DNA of 64,000 nucleotides, taken from positions 496,001 through 560,000 of the forward strand of contig CAWFKW010000006.1 of the NCBI GenBank assembly GCA_963816535.1, read 5' to 3'. The first letter of the stretch is position 1, and each line of letters opens with the position of its first letter. The notes below the pieces were generated by a model. It made no database searches, was not told the DNA's origin, and was given only the letters and a program-made list of their open reading frames with translations. Of this stretch, positions 6,881-15,676 are shown one piece after another. The position numbers were made by a program, and so were the translations under genes. This stretch comes from CAWFKW01 sp963816535. GTDB taxonomy: Bacteria; Bacteroidota; Ignavibacteria; Tepidaquicellales; OLB5.

Positions 6881-7678
6881 ATGGAAGCGCAAATACTTGA
6901 AACCGATCCTAAAATTGAGTTTTTGAATTCTGTTAACGGAGATCCCGGGGAATCAGAAATAGTTGATCTCCATGAAGACGCTCTTTTATCTATTCTTGAT
7001 GCCGAAGTCGATGCAAAAGAAATACACGCAAAGCTCTGGGGCTCTGAACAGGAAAAGATCAAGGTCAGGACAATAATACTGGATTCCAGGCTCGACTTTG
7101 TAAACTCTGCAAAGAAGCTTCAGGAAGTATTTAATACGGAACTTGTCAGCGTAACAAATCAGCTAAACGAGAAATATAACGCTGAAGTCCTGAAGATCAA
7201 GCAGCTATACAGAAAAGAGCTAGTGGGCCGGGGTTTAATAGAACTTATTAATGCTGTAAATGAATATGATTGGGTCCTTGTAATGAAGCAGAATTCAGTC
7301 AATCTATATAAGTGCTATAACCCATGCTATCCGGTTTCTCACGGATATTATGAGGACGGCAGGATCAGAGACTATGCAGATCCGGTTACTTATTTACGAG
7401 GTATCTATGTCAATATCCTGCATCCGAAAATTACATTAGGAACCATCTACCTTCAAACCGAAGGCGGAGCTCATCCTAACTGCGGGACCAAAGGATTTGG
7501 AAGCGCATGTCCCGGGACTCTTCAGGACAGAGAAATTCCAATAACTGATACAAATGAACTGATAGCTCTGCTAAACGAGATATCTTCCACTTATGAAAAG
7601 ATGCACCTGGACAGCGCATATTATGTTCCGACTCAAAACTATACAGAAAGGAAGGAATCTCCCCAATGGACAACATGA
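6881..7678 (+). CDS. E2-like (UBC-fold) conjugating protein (265 aa)
   Basis: The C-terminal half carries an E2 signature: strand YVNILHPKITLGTIYLQT, then HPN (residues 198-200), then the putative catalytic cysteine in GSACPG (Cys210). In E2 enzymes a HPN/HPH flap precedes the active-site Cys in the same way, and prokaryotic E2s usually read HPH...C.G. The N-terminal 120 residues are acidic and helical with coiled-coil character (KKLQEVFNTELVSVTNQLNE). ATG 6881 is preferred to the in-frame TTG 6863. The gene overlaps the E1 gene by 13 bases. Predicted role: accepts the Ubl thioester from E1. A second cysteine in HPNC could also be redox active. Confidence 0.6.
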   Translation: MEAQILETDPKIEFLNSVNGDPGESEIVDLHEDALLSILDAEVDAKEIHAKLWGSEQEKIKVRTIILDSRLDFVNSAKKLQEVFNTELVSVTNQLNEKYNAEVLKIKQLYRKELVGRGLIELINAVNEYDWVLVMKQNSVNLYKCYNPCYPVSHGYYEDGRIRDYADPVTYLRGIYVNILHPKITLGTIYLQTEGGAHPNCGTKGFGSACPGTLQDREIPITDTNELIALLNEISSTYEKMHLDSAYYVPTQNYTERKESPQWTT

Positions 7679-8310
7679 TAACAGATATTTATTCCCGGCA
7701 ACAGGAACTGTTTCAAAGAGACTTCAGGAATGAATCCGCAATGGTCATTGGCCTGGGAGGAATAGGAAGCTGGGTGGCCATTGATCTGGCTTTGTTAGGG
7801 ATAGGGACCATAATCATTATTGATCCGGATACAATAGAAGCCACTAATCTGAACAGGACATTATTCAGGTTAAGCGACATCGGCAAGAAAAAGACTGACG
7901 CGGTCAGCGGGCTAATTTCTGAAAGGAGGCCGGATACTCTTGTGCTGGCGATACCGGAATATTTCTCTAAAGATATGCTTGATAAGTACGAAGTAGATTA
8001 TATCTTCGATTGCACCGATAATCTTAATACCAGGGAGAAGCTTAAAAGTATCGACTTCACAGCTGAATATGTAAAATGCGGATATGACGGCTATTCGGCT
8101 ACCATTTCAATTAACGACTTTGAGTCAGGTTCCTGGGGCGAAGAAGGAAGCTATACAGTTGTTCCGAGCTTCTTCGGGACGCCGCAGGTGATTAGCGCCC
8201 TGGCTGTAACTGAGCTCATTCTGAATAATATCGTTGAATCAGGAACTACAGGCTTCGAAATTAACAAAATATTGAAGAATTTAAAAACAGAGGTTAAAGA
8301 TGGAGAATGA
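7666..8310 (+). CDS. ThiF/E1-like Ubl-activating enzyme (214 aa)
   Basis: Adenylating Rossmann enzyme of the ThiF/MoeB/E1 family. The nucleotide loop GLGGIGS is at residues 29-35, the acidic ribose-binding and Arg segment IDPDTIEATNLNR follows, then KKTDAVSG and DCTDN. Cys138 in VKCGYDG sits where E1-like enzymes carry the thioester cysteine. It is a short member: the crossover and zinc-ribbon cysteine pairs seen in MoeB are absent. The reaction expected is adenylation of the modifier C-terminus and transfer to the E2. It overlaps the E2 by 13 bases and the JAB gene by 11, which suggests strict coupling. Confidence 0.8.
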   Translation: MDNMITDIYSRQQELFQRDFRNESAMVIGLGGIGSWVAIDLALLGIGTIIIIDPDTIEATNLNRTLFRLSDIGKKKTDAVSGLISERRPDTLVLAIPEYFSKDMLDKYEVDYIFDCTDNLNTREKLKSIDFTAEYVKCGYDGYSATISINDFESGSWGEEGSYTVVPSFFGTPQVISALAVTELILNNIVESGTTGFEINKILKNLKTEVKDGE

Positions 8311-8926
8311 ACATTCATGGGAAGCCGATATGAAAATAATATCGGGTATCAACGTAATCGTTCCGGTTAAGCTTTACCTGGTCTGTAATCATATTGCAGG
8401 TAAGGTTGGAAATAATGAATTCTCTATCGTCACCGAAATCCAGGAAAAAGACTCTGAGAATATCCTGCTTTCAGAAAGCTTCTATATCCCGAAACAGAGA
8501 GTCACCCCTGGCAATATAGATTACCTCCCTGATTCATATAAGGAAAAGGTAGTCATTCATCGTCACCCAAATGGCTGCGACGGCTTCAGTTCGACTGACC
8601 GAGACTTTATCAATGAGAACTTCGAGTTATCCTTACTTTATACCAAGCGTGATGGATTTGTAAACGGTATATACAACATGAGGCTTGATGAAAAGACGCT
8701 AATCCAGCTGCCGGTAGATATTACGGTGGACTACAATATTGAAGAAGTAAACCTGGATAACATTATTGAGTCAAAAAGCCTGTTTGATGAAATGGAACTT
8801 AAGACGTTCAAGCCAGCCGAAATAAAGTCCGGCAGGAATAACGAGCAGGACACCATGGAGAATCGCCTGGACATGCTCGAAGAGATGGTCTATTACAACA
8901 ACCGGTACGATATTGGAAACTTCTAA
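8300..8926 (+). CDS. JAB/JAMM-family metalloprotease (208 aa)
   Basis: The JAMM zinc motif is complete: H87-x-H89 (HRHPNG), seven residues, S97, two residues, D100 (FSSTDRDF). A glutamate on an earlier strand (IVTEI) can supply the fourth element. JAB peptidases cleave isopeptide bonds to Ubl modifiers or trim modifier precursors. The domain covers residues ~20-150. The last 60 residues are charged and helical (PAEIKSGRNNEQDTMENRLDML). It overlaps the E1 gene by 11 bases. With the Ubl lacking a di-glycine, this enzyme might expose the mature C-terminus. Closest known arrangement is the PRTRC_A/ThiF pair, but no ParB-type gene is present. Confidence 0.75.
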   Translation: MENEHSWEADMKIISGINVIVPVKLYLVCNHIAGKVGNNEFSIVTEIQEKDSENILLSESFYIPKQRVTPGNIDYLPDSYKEKVVIHRHPNGCDGFSSTDRDFINENFELSLLYTKRDGFVNGIYNMRLDEKTLIQLPVDITVDYNIEEVNLDNIIESKSLFDEMELKTFKPAEIKSGRNNEQDTMENRLDMLEEMVYYNNRYDIGNF

Positions 8927-8942
8927 CTAGAAAGGAGATAAT

Positions 8943-9035
8943 TTGAAGTGGGATAAGATCATTGAAATCGCATACATCGTAGCCAAACAGATTTACAAGC
9001 TTGTAAAAATTATTTTGAAATATAAGCTTAAATAG
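8943..9035 (+). CDS. 30-residue cationic amphipathic peptide with TTG start
   Basis: A strong Shine-Dalgarno, AAAGGAG, lies 5 bases before TTG 8943, and 30 codons follow to TAG 9033-9035. The product is short, basic and amphipathic (WDKIIEIAYIVAKQIYKLV, then KIILKYKLK), consistent with one membrane-seeking helix. It sits 16 bases after the JAB gene and before a perfect hairpin. It could be a tiny effector, a toxin, a leader peptide for the following DUF2958 gene, or a membrane anchor of the operon. No homologue is known to me. Confidence 0.5.
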   Translation: MKWDKIIEIAYIVAKQIYKLVKIILKYKLK

Positions 9036-9039
9036 CGGT

Positions 9040-9066
9040 AGGGGGATTGGTTGAACGGATCCCCCT
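9040..9066 (+). promoter_or_regulatory. hairpin between small peptide and DUF2958 gene
   Basis: Perfect 8-base stem AGGGGGAT / ATCCCCCT with an 11-base loop, no T-run. It begins 5 bases after the TAG of the small peptide, so ribosomes translating the peptide could affect its folding. It may be a leader or attenuation element. Confidence 0.4.
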
Positions 9067-9100
9067 GGCTATTGAGTCATTAAATGGAGCATGCATTAAA

Positions 9101-9424
9101 ATGGAATTATTTACAAAACAAATAATCGAGAAAGCAAAAGCTCAGTATCCACTTGGCTCCGATATGGAAAAGCAAATGGTAGTGGCCAAGTTCTTTAACC
9201 CGACAGGAGCCGGAACCTGGTATCTAATGAATATGGACCCGGAGGACGAAGACTACTGCTGGGGTATAGTTGACCTGTATGAAGTCGAAATGGGCAGCTT
9301 TTCGAAGTCAGAGCTTGAAAACACCAAAGTTGGGTTTGGCCTCGGTATCGAAAGAGATCTACATTTTGAGCCGGTTAATGCTAAGGAATTGTGGGAAAAG
9401 CTGATGAAGGGGGTACATGTTTGA
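9101..9424 (+). CDS. DUF2958 family protein (107 aa)
   Basis: The family pattern is clear: LFTKQIIEKAKAQYP at the start, VVAKFFNPTGAGTWYLMNMDPEDEDYCWGI, LYEVEMGSFSKSELE, and the diagnostic GLGIERDLHFEPVNA end. DUF2958 proteins are about 110 residues, which supports the ATG at 9101 over the upstream in-frame start at 9047. They occur mainly on plasmids and integrative elements, often near ardC or PRTRC genes. Biochemical function unknown. Its position at the end of the Ubl operon fits a mobile-element origin of that operon. Confidence 0.75.
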   Translation: MELFTKQIIEKAKAQYPLGSDMEKQMVVAKFFNPTGAGTWYLMNMDPEDEDYCWGIVDLYEVEMGSFSKSELENTKVGFGLGIERDLHFEPVNAKELWEKLMKGVHV

Positions 9425-9554
9425 GCAATTTTTAGGTCATTGATATTATTAAATCAAGCTTCAATATTTAATAAATTATCGGCGCTATGAGTAGGCTTTG
9501 TAAAACCCTGAACTTATTCAACAACTCAAATTCTCCTTACCCGAACAGGAAGAG

Positions 9555-12020
9555 GTGTTTTCTTTTCCATCGAGCTTAATCGATTCTTTACAAATCATAA
9601 CTAATTTTTTTAAATTTAGCAAAACAAATAAGCTTTGTTTGGTCTATCCATCAAAAGATAATGTTGCGCAATGGCTTTCCTTTCCTTTGACAATTTCAAT
9701 ATTAGAATCGGATTTTAAAAAATATAGTGGCGCATCAACTGAATTATACAAACATTACAAACCTGGAGATTTATTAGTATTAAATAATAAAGCAATAGTT
9801 GAATGGGTTAGATATGATGAGAAGGGGATATATTTTAAAACTGCTGAAGAACCTCCTAATGGACCTGCAATTTTCAGAAAACCCTTCAAGGTTGTTGAAT
9901 TGCTTCAATATGCAAATCAAAAAAACTGTAAATTATCGGATTCTTCGAAAATAAATAAATACATAAAAGAAAAAAATAACCATCCACTTGATAATTTGCT
10001 GAATATTTATACTTCAGGGAACTTTTCATTTCAAAGAAACTCGATATGTCTTGTTGGTAAGATTCTATCATATGATAATTCAGTAGAAAGAATTAATCTA
10101 TTGAACTATGCAATACAAGAATATTTTCAAGAAGCAAAGTTAGACGATGAAGGGGCGGAAAACACTAATAGTCCCCTCATTATCTCGAAAAATCTTTTGA
10201 ATCTTTTTCTGCATTTAGTTGAATCAGACAATATTGGGACAATTATCATTGATGGGTTTTCTTATATTTATGATAGAAGCACAGATTTTTCTGGCATTGA
10301 TGTCAAAAATATCCCCACTATCCTTATAACAGACTTATCAGAAATTAACAGTTTTGAAAATATCGGAAATTATGGTTTTGAATTTTTCAATTTTACAAAA
10401 GAGAATTTAAAATCAGTCCGGTCTGTAAATCATTCACCCTTTTATGCATTTGAAAAGAAACTTGGAAATTACATTTCGTTTAATCTTGTAAAAGAAATTT
10501 GCCAGAATCCAGAACTTGAAACTGCAACTCAGAAAATTTATTCTATTGAAAAAGATGAATCAAACAGGGATTTAAATAGTCTGACCATATCCCTTATTCA
10601 ACTTACTAATCTTGTCTCAAGAATTGCCCATATTCCGAATATGGATGAAATTTCAAGGCTGAATATGAAAATTGATAATATTAATGCTTTATTCCAGCGT
10701 TCTAGGAGGTGGTTAGGAGATTCACATATACCAATCGAAGAATGTATTTCTCTTCTCAAATCAATTATTGAAAAATTTGCATCGACACCATCGGAAAAAT
10801 GTTCAAAGTTAAATAAATTAATGATTGATCACCGATACGATTACATCATATGTCCAACCGAAGATGAAACCAGTGCATTGCACAATTTCTTAAACTCATC
10901 ATCATATGCTTATAAAACAAAGGTTATTTCTGTTGCTGATGTCAATGATGATTTATTCTCAAACAGTCAATTAAAAGTAATTTTAACTGGTTGGGCTAAA
11001 TCCAGCAATATGAATCGAATTTTCTCCTCGTTTCTTTTTTCAGAGTTGACTTGTTTATTCTATGAGTTTGAAAATAAATATTACAATTCATTGCAAAGAA
11101 GAAACAGAAAATACAATAATAATATAAAAGCAACTATTAACTATGAAGGTATTCGCATAGAGACAGAATTAGCAAAATTAAAAGGATATGACGATTTGTA
11201 TTTAGGTGATGAAATTATTACACCTATTCCAGACACTACTTTTGATATTTTAGATTTTGAATTAAAACTTGATAATGCGGAATACTCAAAATATACAATC
11301 AAGGGAAATCTGATTGACAGTATTAAAGCCAAGCGAATTGACTTTGAAAATGACTTTTTTATTTACTCAACAGAATCACACAAATTACTAGTCATCAATG
11401 AACTCATCGAAAAGAAAAACGAGAAAGCAAATTTATATAGAAGAAAACTTGATTCATTAAAATCGGGCGATATAATAGCATTAATAAATACAGAAAAAGA
11501 CATGCTAGTTGAGTTAGTTGAAAAAATAACCAATAGTAAAGAATTGTCCTCTGTTAAAAAATGGACTGAACTTTGGAAGAACCTTTTGAAGGAATATTAT
11601 GCTTCAAGTGGAAAAAACTTTAAAAAATTGGTTGATGATTTAAGGAGGAATGACTGCAAGAAGCATGAAGCTACTATTAGAGCTTGGTTGCAGGACGAAA
11701 GCAGAATTGGCCCCGATGATGATTCAGATTTAATCAGTATTGCATTGTTAACTAATTCTGATTTATTAAATGATAATATTCCAAAAGTTCGTGCAGCGAT
11801 AAAAAAAATGACCGGATGGAGAATGAAAGCATCTGACTTTATTACAGATAAAATTAAATCTCAAATTCATGAGTTTGCAAATATCTCAATGGTCAATAAG
11901 AAAATCATTATTGAAGGATTGGGAACAGTATTTGTATTAAAAATTATTGAAATTAAAAATGTATGGGAAAATATTGATGTTCGGTTTGTAAACAGACCAC
12001 TTCAAAAGGAAATTACGTAA
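9555..12020 (+). CDS. drmE: DrmE-like protein of a DISARM-type system (821 aa)
   Basis: Large soluble protein whose N-terminus reads like DrmE, the class 2 DISARM marker: VYPSKDNVAQWLSFPLTISILESDF followed by LYKHYKPGDLLVLNNKAIVEW. No Walker motif or nuclease signature is visible. The C-terminal 150 residues (KKWTELWKNLL, DLRRNDCKKHEATIRAWLQDESRIGPDD) look like a helical nucleic-acid-binding unit. It starts at GTG 9555 with AGGAAG just upstream and overlaps the NERD-helicase gene by TAATG. Strongly AT-rich compared with the upstream Ubl operon. In class 2 DISARM, drmE precedes drmA and drmB, as here, with one extra gene between. The identification rests on N-terminal sequence memory and order. 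Confidence 0.6.
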   Translation: MFSFPSSLIDSLQIITNFFKFSKTNKLCLVYPSKDNVAQWLSFPLTISILESDFKKYSGASTELYKHYKPGDLLVLNNKAIVEWVRYDEKGIYFKTAEEPPNGPAIFRKPFKVVELLQYANQKNCKLSDSSKINKYIKEKNNHPLDNLLNIYTSGNFSFQRNSICLVGKILSYDNSVERINLLNYAIQEYFQEAKLDDEGAENTNSPLIISKNLLNLFLHLVESDNIGTIIIDGFSYIYDRSTDFSGIDVKNIPTILITDLSEINSFENIGNYGFEFFNFTKENLKSVRSVNHSPFYAFEKKLGNYISFNLVKEICQNPELETATQKIYSIEKDESNRDLNSLTISLIQLTNLVSRIAHIPNMDEISRLNMKIDNINALFQRSRRWLGDSHIPIEECISLLKSIIEKFASTPSEKCSKLNKLMIDHRYDYIICPTEDETSALHNFLNSSSYAYKTKVISVADVNDDLFSNSQLKVILTGWAKSSNMNRIFSSFLFSELTCLFYEFENKYYNSLQRRNRKYNNNIKATINYEGIRIETELAKLKGYDDLYLGDEIITPIPDTTFDILDFELKLDNAEYSKYTIKGNLIDSIKAKRIDFENDFFIYSTESHKLLVINELIEKKNEKANLYRRKLDSLKSGDIIALINTEKDMLVELVEKITNSKELSSVKKWTELWKNLLKEYYASSGKNFKKLVDDLRRNDCKKHEATIRAWLQDESRIGPDDDSDLISIALLTNSDLLNDNIPKVRAAIKKMTGWRMKASDFITDKIKSQIHEFANISMVNKKIIIEGLGTVFVLKIIEIKNVWENIDVRFVNRPLQKEIT

Positions 12021-13756
12021 TGGCAAAATTATTACCTCCATATATTGATAAAAGCTGCAAAAGCTCTGGAGAGAAAATGTTTTTTAACATTTTCAAAAAC
12101 AGTTCTTTCACTAAAGATTGGGTAATACTTCACTCATTAAATTTATCTCAACATACAGTTCGCCTATATGGTGAAATTGATTTTCTCCTTATGATTCCAG
12201 GTGGAGGCATTTTCGTTATGGAAGTAAAAGGCGGAGATGTAAAATGCGTTGATGGTGTTTGGAGTTTTACGGATAGAAATGGTAACATATTTAAGAATAA
12301 AAGCCCTTTCAATCAAGCAAGAGATGCTATGTTTTCATTGCATTCTGCAATTGAAAAGGAATTTGGCAAAGGACATAAATTCACCAAAATCCTATCAGGA
12401 TTTTTTTGTGCTTTTCCTCATATTAGTTTTGATAAACACAGCGTAGAGTATGAAACTTGGCAAATTCTTGATAAAGATTCAATCCAAGTCGGAACTGAAT
12501 TTTTCCTTACGAACTTAGTTCACCAGTTTATTCAAAAACATAAAGGACAAAAATGGTATTCTGAAAAAGTATCATTACCTGATGCTAACGATCTAAATCA
12601 GCTTTGTGATTTTCTTAGAGGTGATTTTGAAAGAATCAGAACTATAAAAGAAAGATTAACTGAATTTGACAAGCAGGTGAAGACTTATACAGCAGAACAA
12701 TTCAGAATTCTTGATTCAATTCAACTAAATGATAGAAGTCTTATACAAGGAAGTGCAGGGACCGGAAAAACGATGATTGCTATTGAATCAGCAATTAGAG
12801 CAGCGGCAGAAGGCAAAAGGGTTTTTCTAACTTGCTTTAATCGGTTTATAAGTGAGTGGATGCAGAAGCAGGTCGAGGAATGGAAAGACAAAATCACCGT
12901 TGCGAATTTACATAGTTATTTATTTGAGCAATCAAAAGGATTTGATTACGATAAATCGCAAAGCAACAAACAGGGCTTTTACAGCAAGTATTTACCGACT
13001 TTGCTGAAAGATATTTTTCTAAAAGGTATCTTAAATAAGTTTGATAAATTGATAATTGACGAAGGACAGGATTTAATCAGAGAAGAATATTTGAACTTTT
13101 TTGATTCAATGGTAACTGGTGGGTTAATAAATGGTAATTGGGAAATTTATGGCGACTTTGAAAGACAGGCAATCTTTTCACAACTTTCAAAAGAAGAAAT
13201 GTTTTCCTTAATCGACAAGAGAGCACATCCTACTAAGTTTCTTTTGAAAACAAATTGTCGGAATACAAAACAAATCGGAGAAGAAACTTCATTGATTTCA
13301 GGTTTTGATAAGCCTCCATTTTTGCTTGAATACCTTGAAGGTATCCCGATAGAATATGTATTCTATAATAGTGAAACTGAACAAAAAAAAGCGTTAGCAG
13401 AACAATTGAAAAAACTAACTGAAAACAATTTGCCTTTGCATGAATTAGTAATTTTATCAACAAAAAAATTTGAAAACTCCTGTTCCAATAACTTTTTCGA
13501 TTATACAATCAGGGAAATAAAGAACACAAGTAACATAAACTCCGGGCAAACGTTCTTTGGGTTTGCAACTGTGCAGTCTTACAAAGGAATGGAGAGCAAT
13601 TATGTTGTAATTACAGATATAGAAGATATAACGAGTGAAATTGCAAAATCATTGCTTTATGTTGCAATGAGCAGAGCAAGATATGGTTTGATACTTTTGA
13701 TTTCAGAAACAGTAAGAAATGATTACAGAGAAATTCTAAAAAGAAAACTCAACTAA
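12020..13756 (+). CDS. NERD-domain protein with UvrD-like helicase (578 aa)
   Basis: A NERD nuclease-related domain occupies about residues 20-130, with the PD-(D/E)XK-like core GEIDFLLMIPGGGIFVMEVKGG (Glu and Lys of ExK near residues 67-69). An SF1 helicase follows: AEQFRILD, Walker A GSAGTGKT (residues 245-252), Walker B LIIDEGQD (about 343-350), NCRNT, and the C-terminal TVQSYKGMESNYVV and LLYVAMSRAR motifs. NERD-helicases are common in defence loci, and here the gene is inserted between drmE and drmA by a 1-base overlap on one side and a 1-base gap on the other. It may supply DNA unwinding and cutting. DISARM lacks this gene in its described forms. Confidence 0.8.
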   Translation: MAKLLPPYIDKSCKSSGEKMFFNIFKNSSFTKDWVILHSLNLSQHTVRLYGEIDFLLMIPGGGIFVMEVKGGDVKCVDGVWSFTDRNGNIFKNKSPFNQARDAMFSLHSAIEKEFGKGHKFTKILSGFFCAFPHISFDKHSVEYETWQILDKDSIQVGTEFFLTNLVHQFIQKHKGQKWYSEKVSLPDANDLNQLCDFLRGDFERIRTIKERLTEFDKQVKTYTAEQFRILDSIQLNDRSLIQGSAGTGKTMIAIESAIRAAAEGKRVFLTCFNRFISEWMQKQVEEWKDKITVANLHSYLFEQSKGFDYDKSQSNKQGFYSKYLPTLLKDIFLKGILNKFDKLIIDEGQDLIREEYLNFFDSMVTGGLINGNWEIYGDFERQAIFSQLSKEEMFSLIDKRAHPTKFLLKTNCRNTKQIGEETSLISGFDKPPFLLEYLEGIPIEYVFYNSETEQKKALAEQLKKLTENNLPLHELVILSTKKFENSCSNNFFDYTIREIKNTSNINSGQTFFGFATVQSYKGMESNYVVITDIEDITSEIAKSLLYVAMSRARYGLILLISETVRNDYREILKRKLN

Positions 13757-13757
13757 A

Positions 13758-14993
13758 ATGAGACAAGATATTCTGAAATTTATAAAAAGAGAATTAATTG
13801 GACCCGACCCTGTTAAACCCCATATACAAGAGAACGGAGAAGAAATTCTTATTAACGAACCGCCCAGGTTACGTTATGGAGCGGGCATTTTGTTTCCGAA
13901 AACAGCTTCTTTTGAGATAACCGATTCAACTTCTGCTGAAGAAAAAACTATTTTGGAAAGTGTTGAAGAAGAAAATAAGAATAATGATGATCCGGTAAAC
14001 ACAGAAGACAGTAAAGCACCAGTAGATGTGAGTCAGGATTTTGAAGAAGAAATAGGGTTGGCAAATAGTTTTCTACCTTCCGCAATGGGTTTTAGTTGCT
14101 TCTCTAAAATTCCAATGAACGGTTTCAAAATCAAATTGAATATGGCTGTTTATGAAATCAACGAATACTCATACACAAAAGAAGATGGAACAACTGTAAC
14201 ACGGAAAGCATATTACAGAAAACCATTAGATCAGGAATTTGTATTGAACTCAAATGAAATTCCTTTACTGTCAGGAAAATCTCTAATGAAAAATTTGTTC
14301 GACAAAGAAGGCAAGGAAATAAATTTGAAACTATATATTCGAAACAGAACACATGCAGACAGTTCGATTAAGAACATTCACCTGCTTACATTCACTCTAA
14401 TAAATTCAAACATAGGTGGAACAGACAATATTATTAATGAAGATTGTTTCTTTCAAGTTTCGTTTTCAGTGAGTGCGGATGAAAAATGTTTTTGTCCTTA
14501 TAAAGCCGCTTTATCAAAGACTGACAAGGAGGATGAGAAATCAAATCTTTTACTTTTTAGAAAGAAAAAAACTTTTGCAGTTGGTCACGGTTGTTCACCG
14601 TTATGGAACGATAATGATGAGGAATTAACGGATGTGATTTCAACGGAAGCAATTCCTACTTACGAGATAAAGTCAATTATTCCTCGGGAATTGAATAATG
14701 TTGAACTAAAAATGTTTGATTTAAGTGATTTGTCCGATAAAGACATTACAGCAAATCTTATTAAGCTAAATTCAGAATACGAATCATGGATAAACAAACA
14801 GGAAGAAAAAGCAAATGTTGAATTGGATGATGAACTTTTAGAAACAGCATTAAGGCACATTGAAAGTTGCCGTTCGTGTTTATCAAGAATGAAAGAAGGA
14901 GTTGAATTATTAAAGAACAATGAAAAAGTTAGCCGTGCGTTTATGTTAATGAATCGTGCAATGTTGCTTCAACAACTTCGATTACAACATTGA
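13758..14993 (+). CDS. drmA: DrmA-like helicase, N-terminal part (frameshifted)
   Basis: First of three pieces of a ~1,130-residue protein. It starts at ATG 13758, 1 base after the NERD-helicase stop. The N-terminus contains an acidic linker and the segment EEEIGLANSFLPSAMGFSCF typical of DrmA-like proteins, and it ends in FMLMNRAMLLQQL. The frame then breaks: a TGA follows, while the next frame continues with NFDYNIETRNW at about 14,980. A single extra T in the CGATTAC stretch would explain it. Either a sequencing indel or true decay. Domain of the N-terminal half is unknown but is conserved in DISARM DrmA. Confidence 0.65.
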   Translation: MRQDILKFIKRELIGPDPVKPHIQENGEEILINEPPRLRYGAGILFPKTASFEITDSTSAEEKTILESVEEENKNNDDPVNTEDSKAPVDVSQDFEEEIGLANSFLPSAMGFSCFSKIPMNGFKIKLNMAVYEINEYSYTKEDGTTVTRKAYYRKPLDQEFVLNSNEIPLLSGKSLMKNLFDKEGKEINLKLYIRNRTHADSSIKNIHLLTFTLINSNIGGTDNIINEDCFFQVSFSVSADEKCFCPYKAALSKTDKEDEKSNLLLFRKKKTFAVGHGCSPLWNDNDEELTDVISTEAIPTYEIKSIIPRELNNVELKMFDLSDLSDKDITANLIKLNSEYESWINKQEEKANVELDDELLETALRHIESCRSCLSRMKEGVELLKNNEKVSRAFMLMNRAMLLQQLRLQH

Positions 14994-15675
14994 AACACGA
15001 AATTGGATACTTGACAAAGGAAACATAACAGGGTTGAAAGACGCTAAAATTCCTGACATAAATGACAAATTAACATGGAAGCAAGGGCTTGGATCATGGC
15101 GACCTTTTCAACTTGCATTTATTCTGATGAATTTGAATTCAATGTTAGATGCAAACCACCCAGACAGAGAAATAGTGGACTTAATCTGGTTTCCTACAGG
15201 TGGAGGAAAAACAGAAGCATATTTAGGTTTGTCGGCATTCACAATTTTTCTGAAAAGATTAAAAGACAAAAACGATTCAGGCACAACTGTATTAATGCGT
15301 TACACTTTGCGTTTGCTTACAGCACAGCAATTTCAAAGGGCAGCATCATTGATTTGTGCTTGTGATAAAATAAGAAAAGAGAATGAAGATGAATTAGGTA
15401 CTCCAAGAATCACAATCGGACTTTGGGTTGGCGAATTAACTCCAAACAAGAGAGAAGTAGCCAGGAAAGCTTTTCAGATAATGGAGCAAGGTAGAGAAGA
15501 AGAAAATCCATTCATCGTTTTAAAATGTCCCTGGTGTGGTTCACAAATGGGTTATTTGAAAGATGCTAAAACAAACAAAGTAAAAGGATATAAAAGAAGA
15601 AAAGTAGGAACGAAAGAGACAATCATTTACCAGTGCGATAATTCACCAATGCGATTTTTCAAGAACAGATTTTAA
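14956..15675 (+). CDS. drmA: DrmA-like helicase, middle part (Walker A)
   Basis: Second frame of the broken DrmA. It carries the motor's first half: PFQLAFILMNL, Walker A FPTGGGKTEAY (about 15,190), then LMRYTLRLLTAQQFQRA (motif Ia) and a CPWC zinc-finger half at about 15,530. The expected partner cysteines follow at YQC and then in the third frame (CDFS), so the second frameshift falls inside the zinc finger at about 15,645-15,660. The ATG at 14956 is not a real start; coding sense begins at about 14,985 by readthrough from the first part. Confidence 0.65.
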   Translation: MQCCFNNFDYNIETRNWILDKGNITGLKDAKIPDINDKLTWKQGLGSWRPFQLAFILMNLNSMLDANHPDREIVDLIWFPTGGGKTEAYLGLSAFTIFLKRLKDKNDSGTTVLMRYTLRLLTAQQFQRAASLICACDKIRKENEDELGTPRITIGLWVGELTPNKREVARKAFQIMEQGREEENPFIVLKCPWCGSQMGYLKDAKTNKVKGYKRRKVGTKETIIYQCDNSPMRFFKNRF

Positions 15676-15676
15676 T

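Noticed and set aside
6203..9424. Full PRTRC cassette
   Set aside because: ThiF, JAB and a small Ubl-like gene fit, but there is no ParB-type or other PRTRC gene, and the E2-like protein and modifier do not match what I know of PRTRC sequences.
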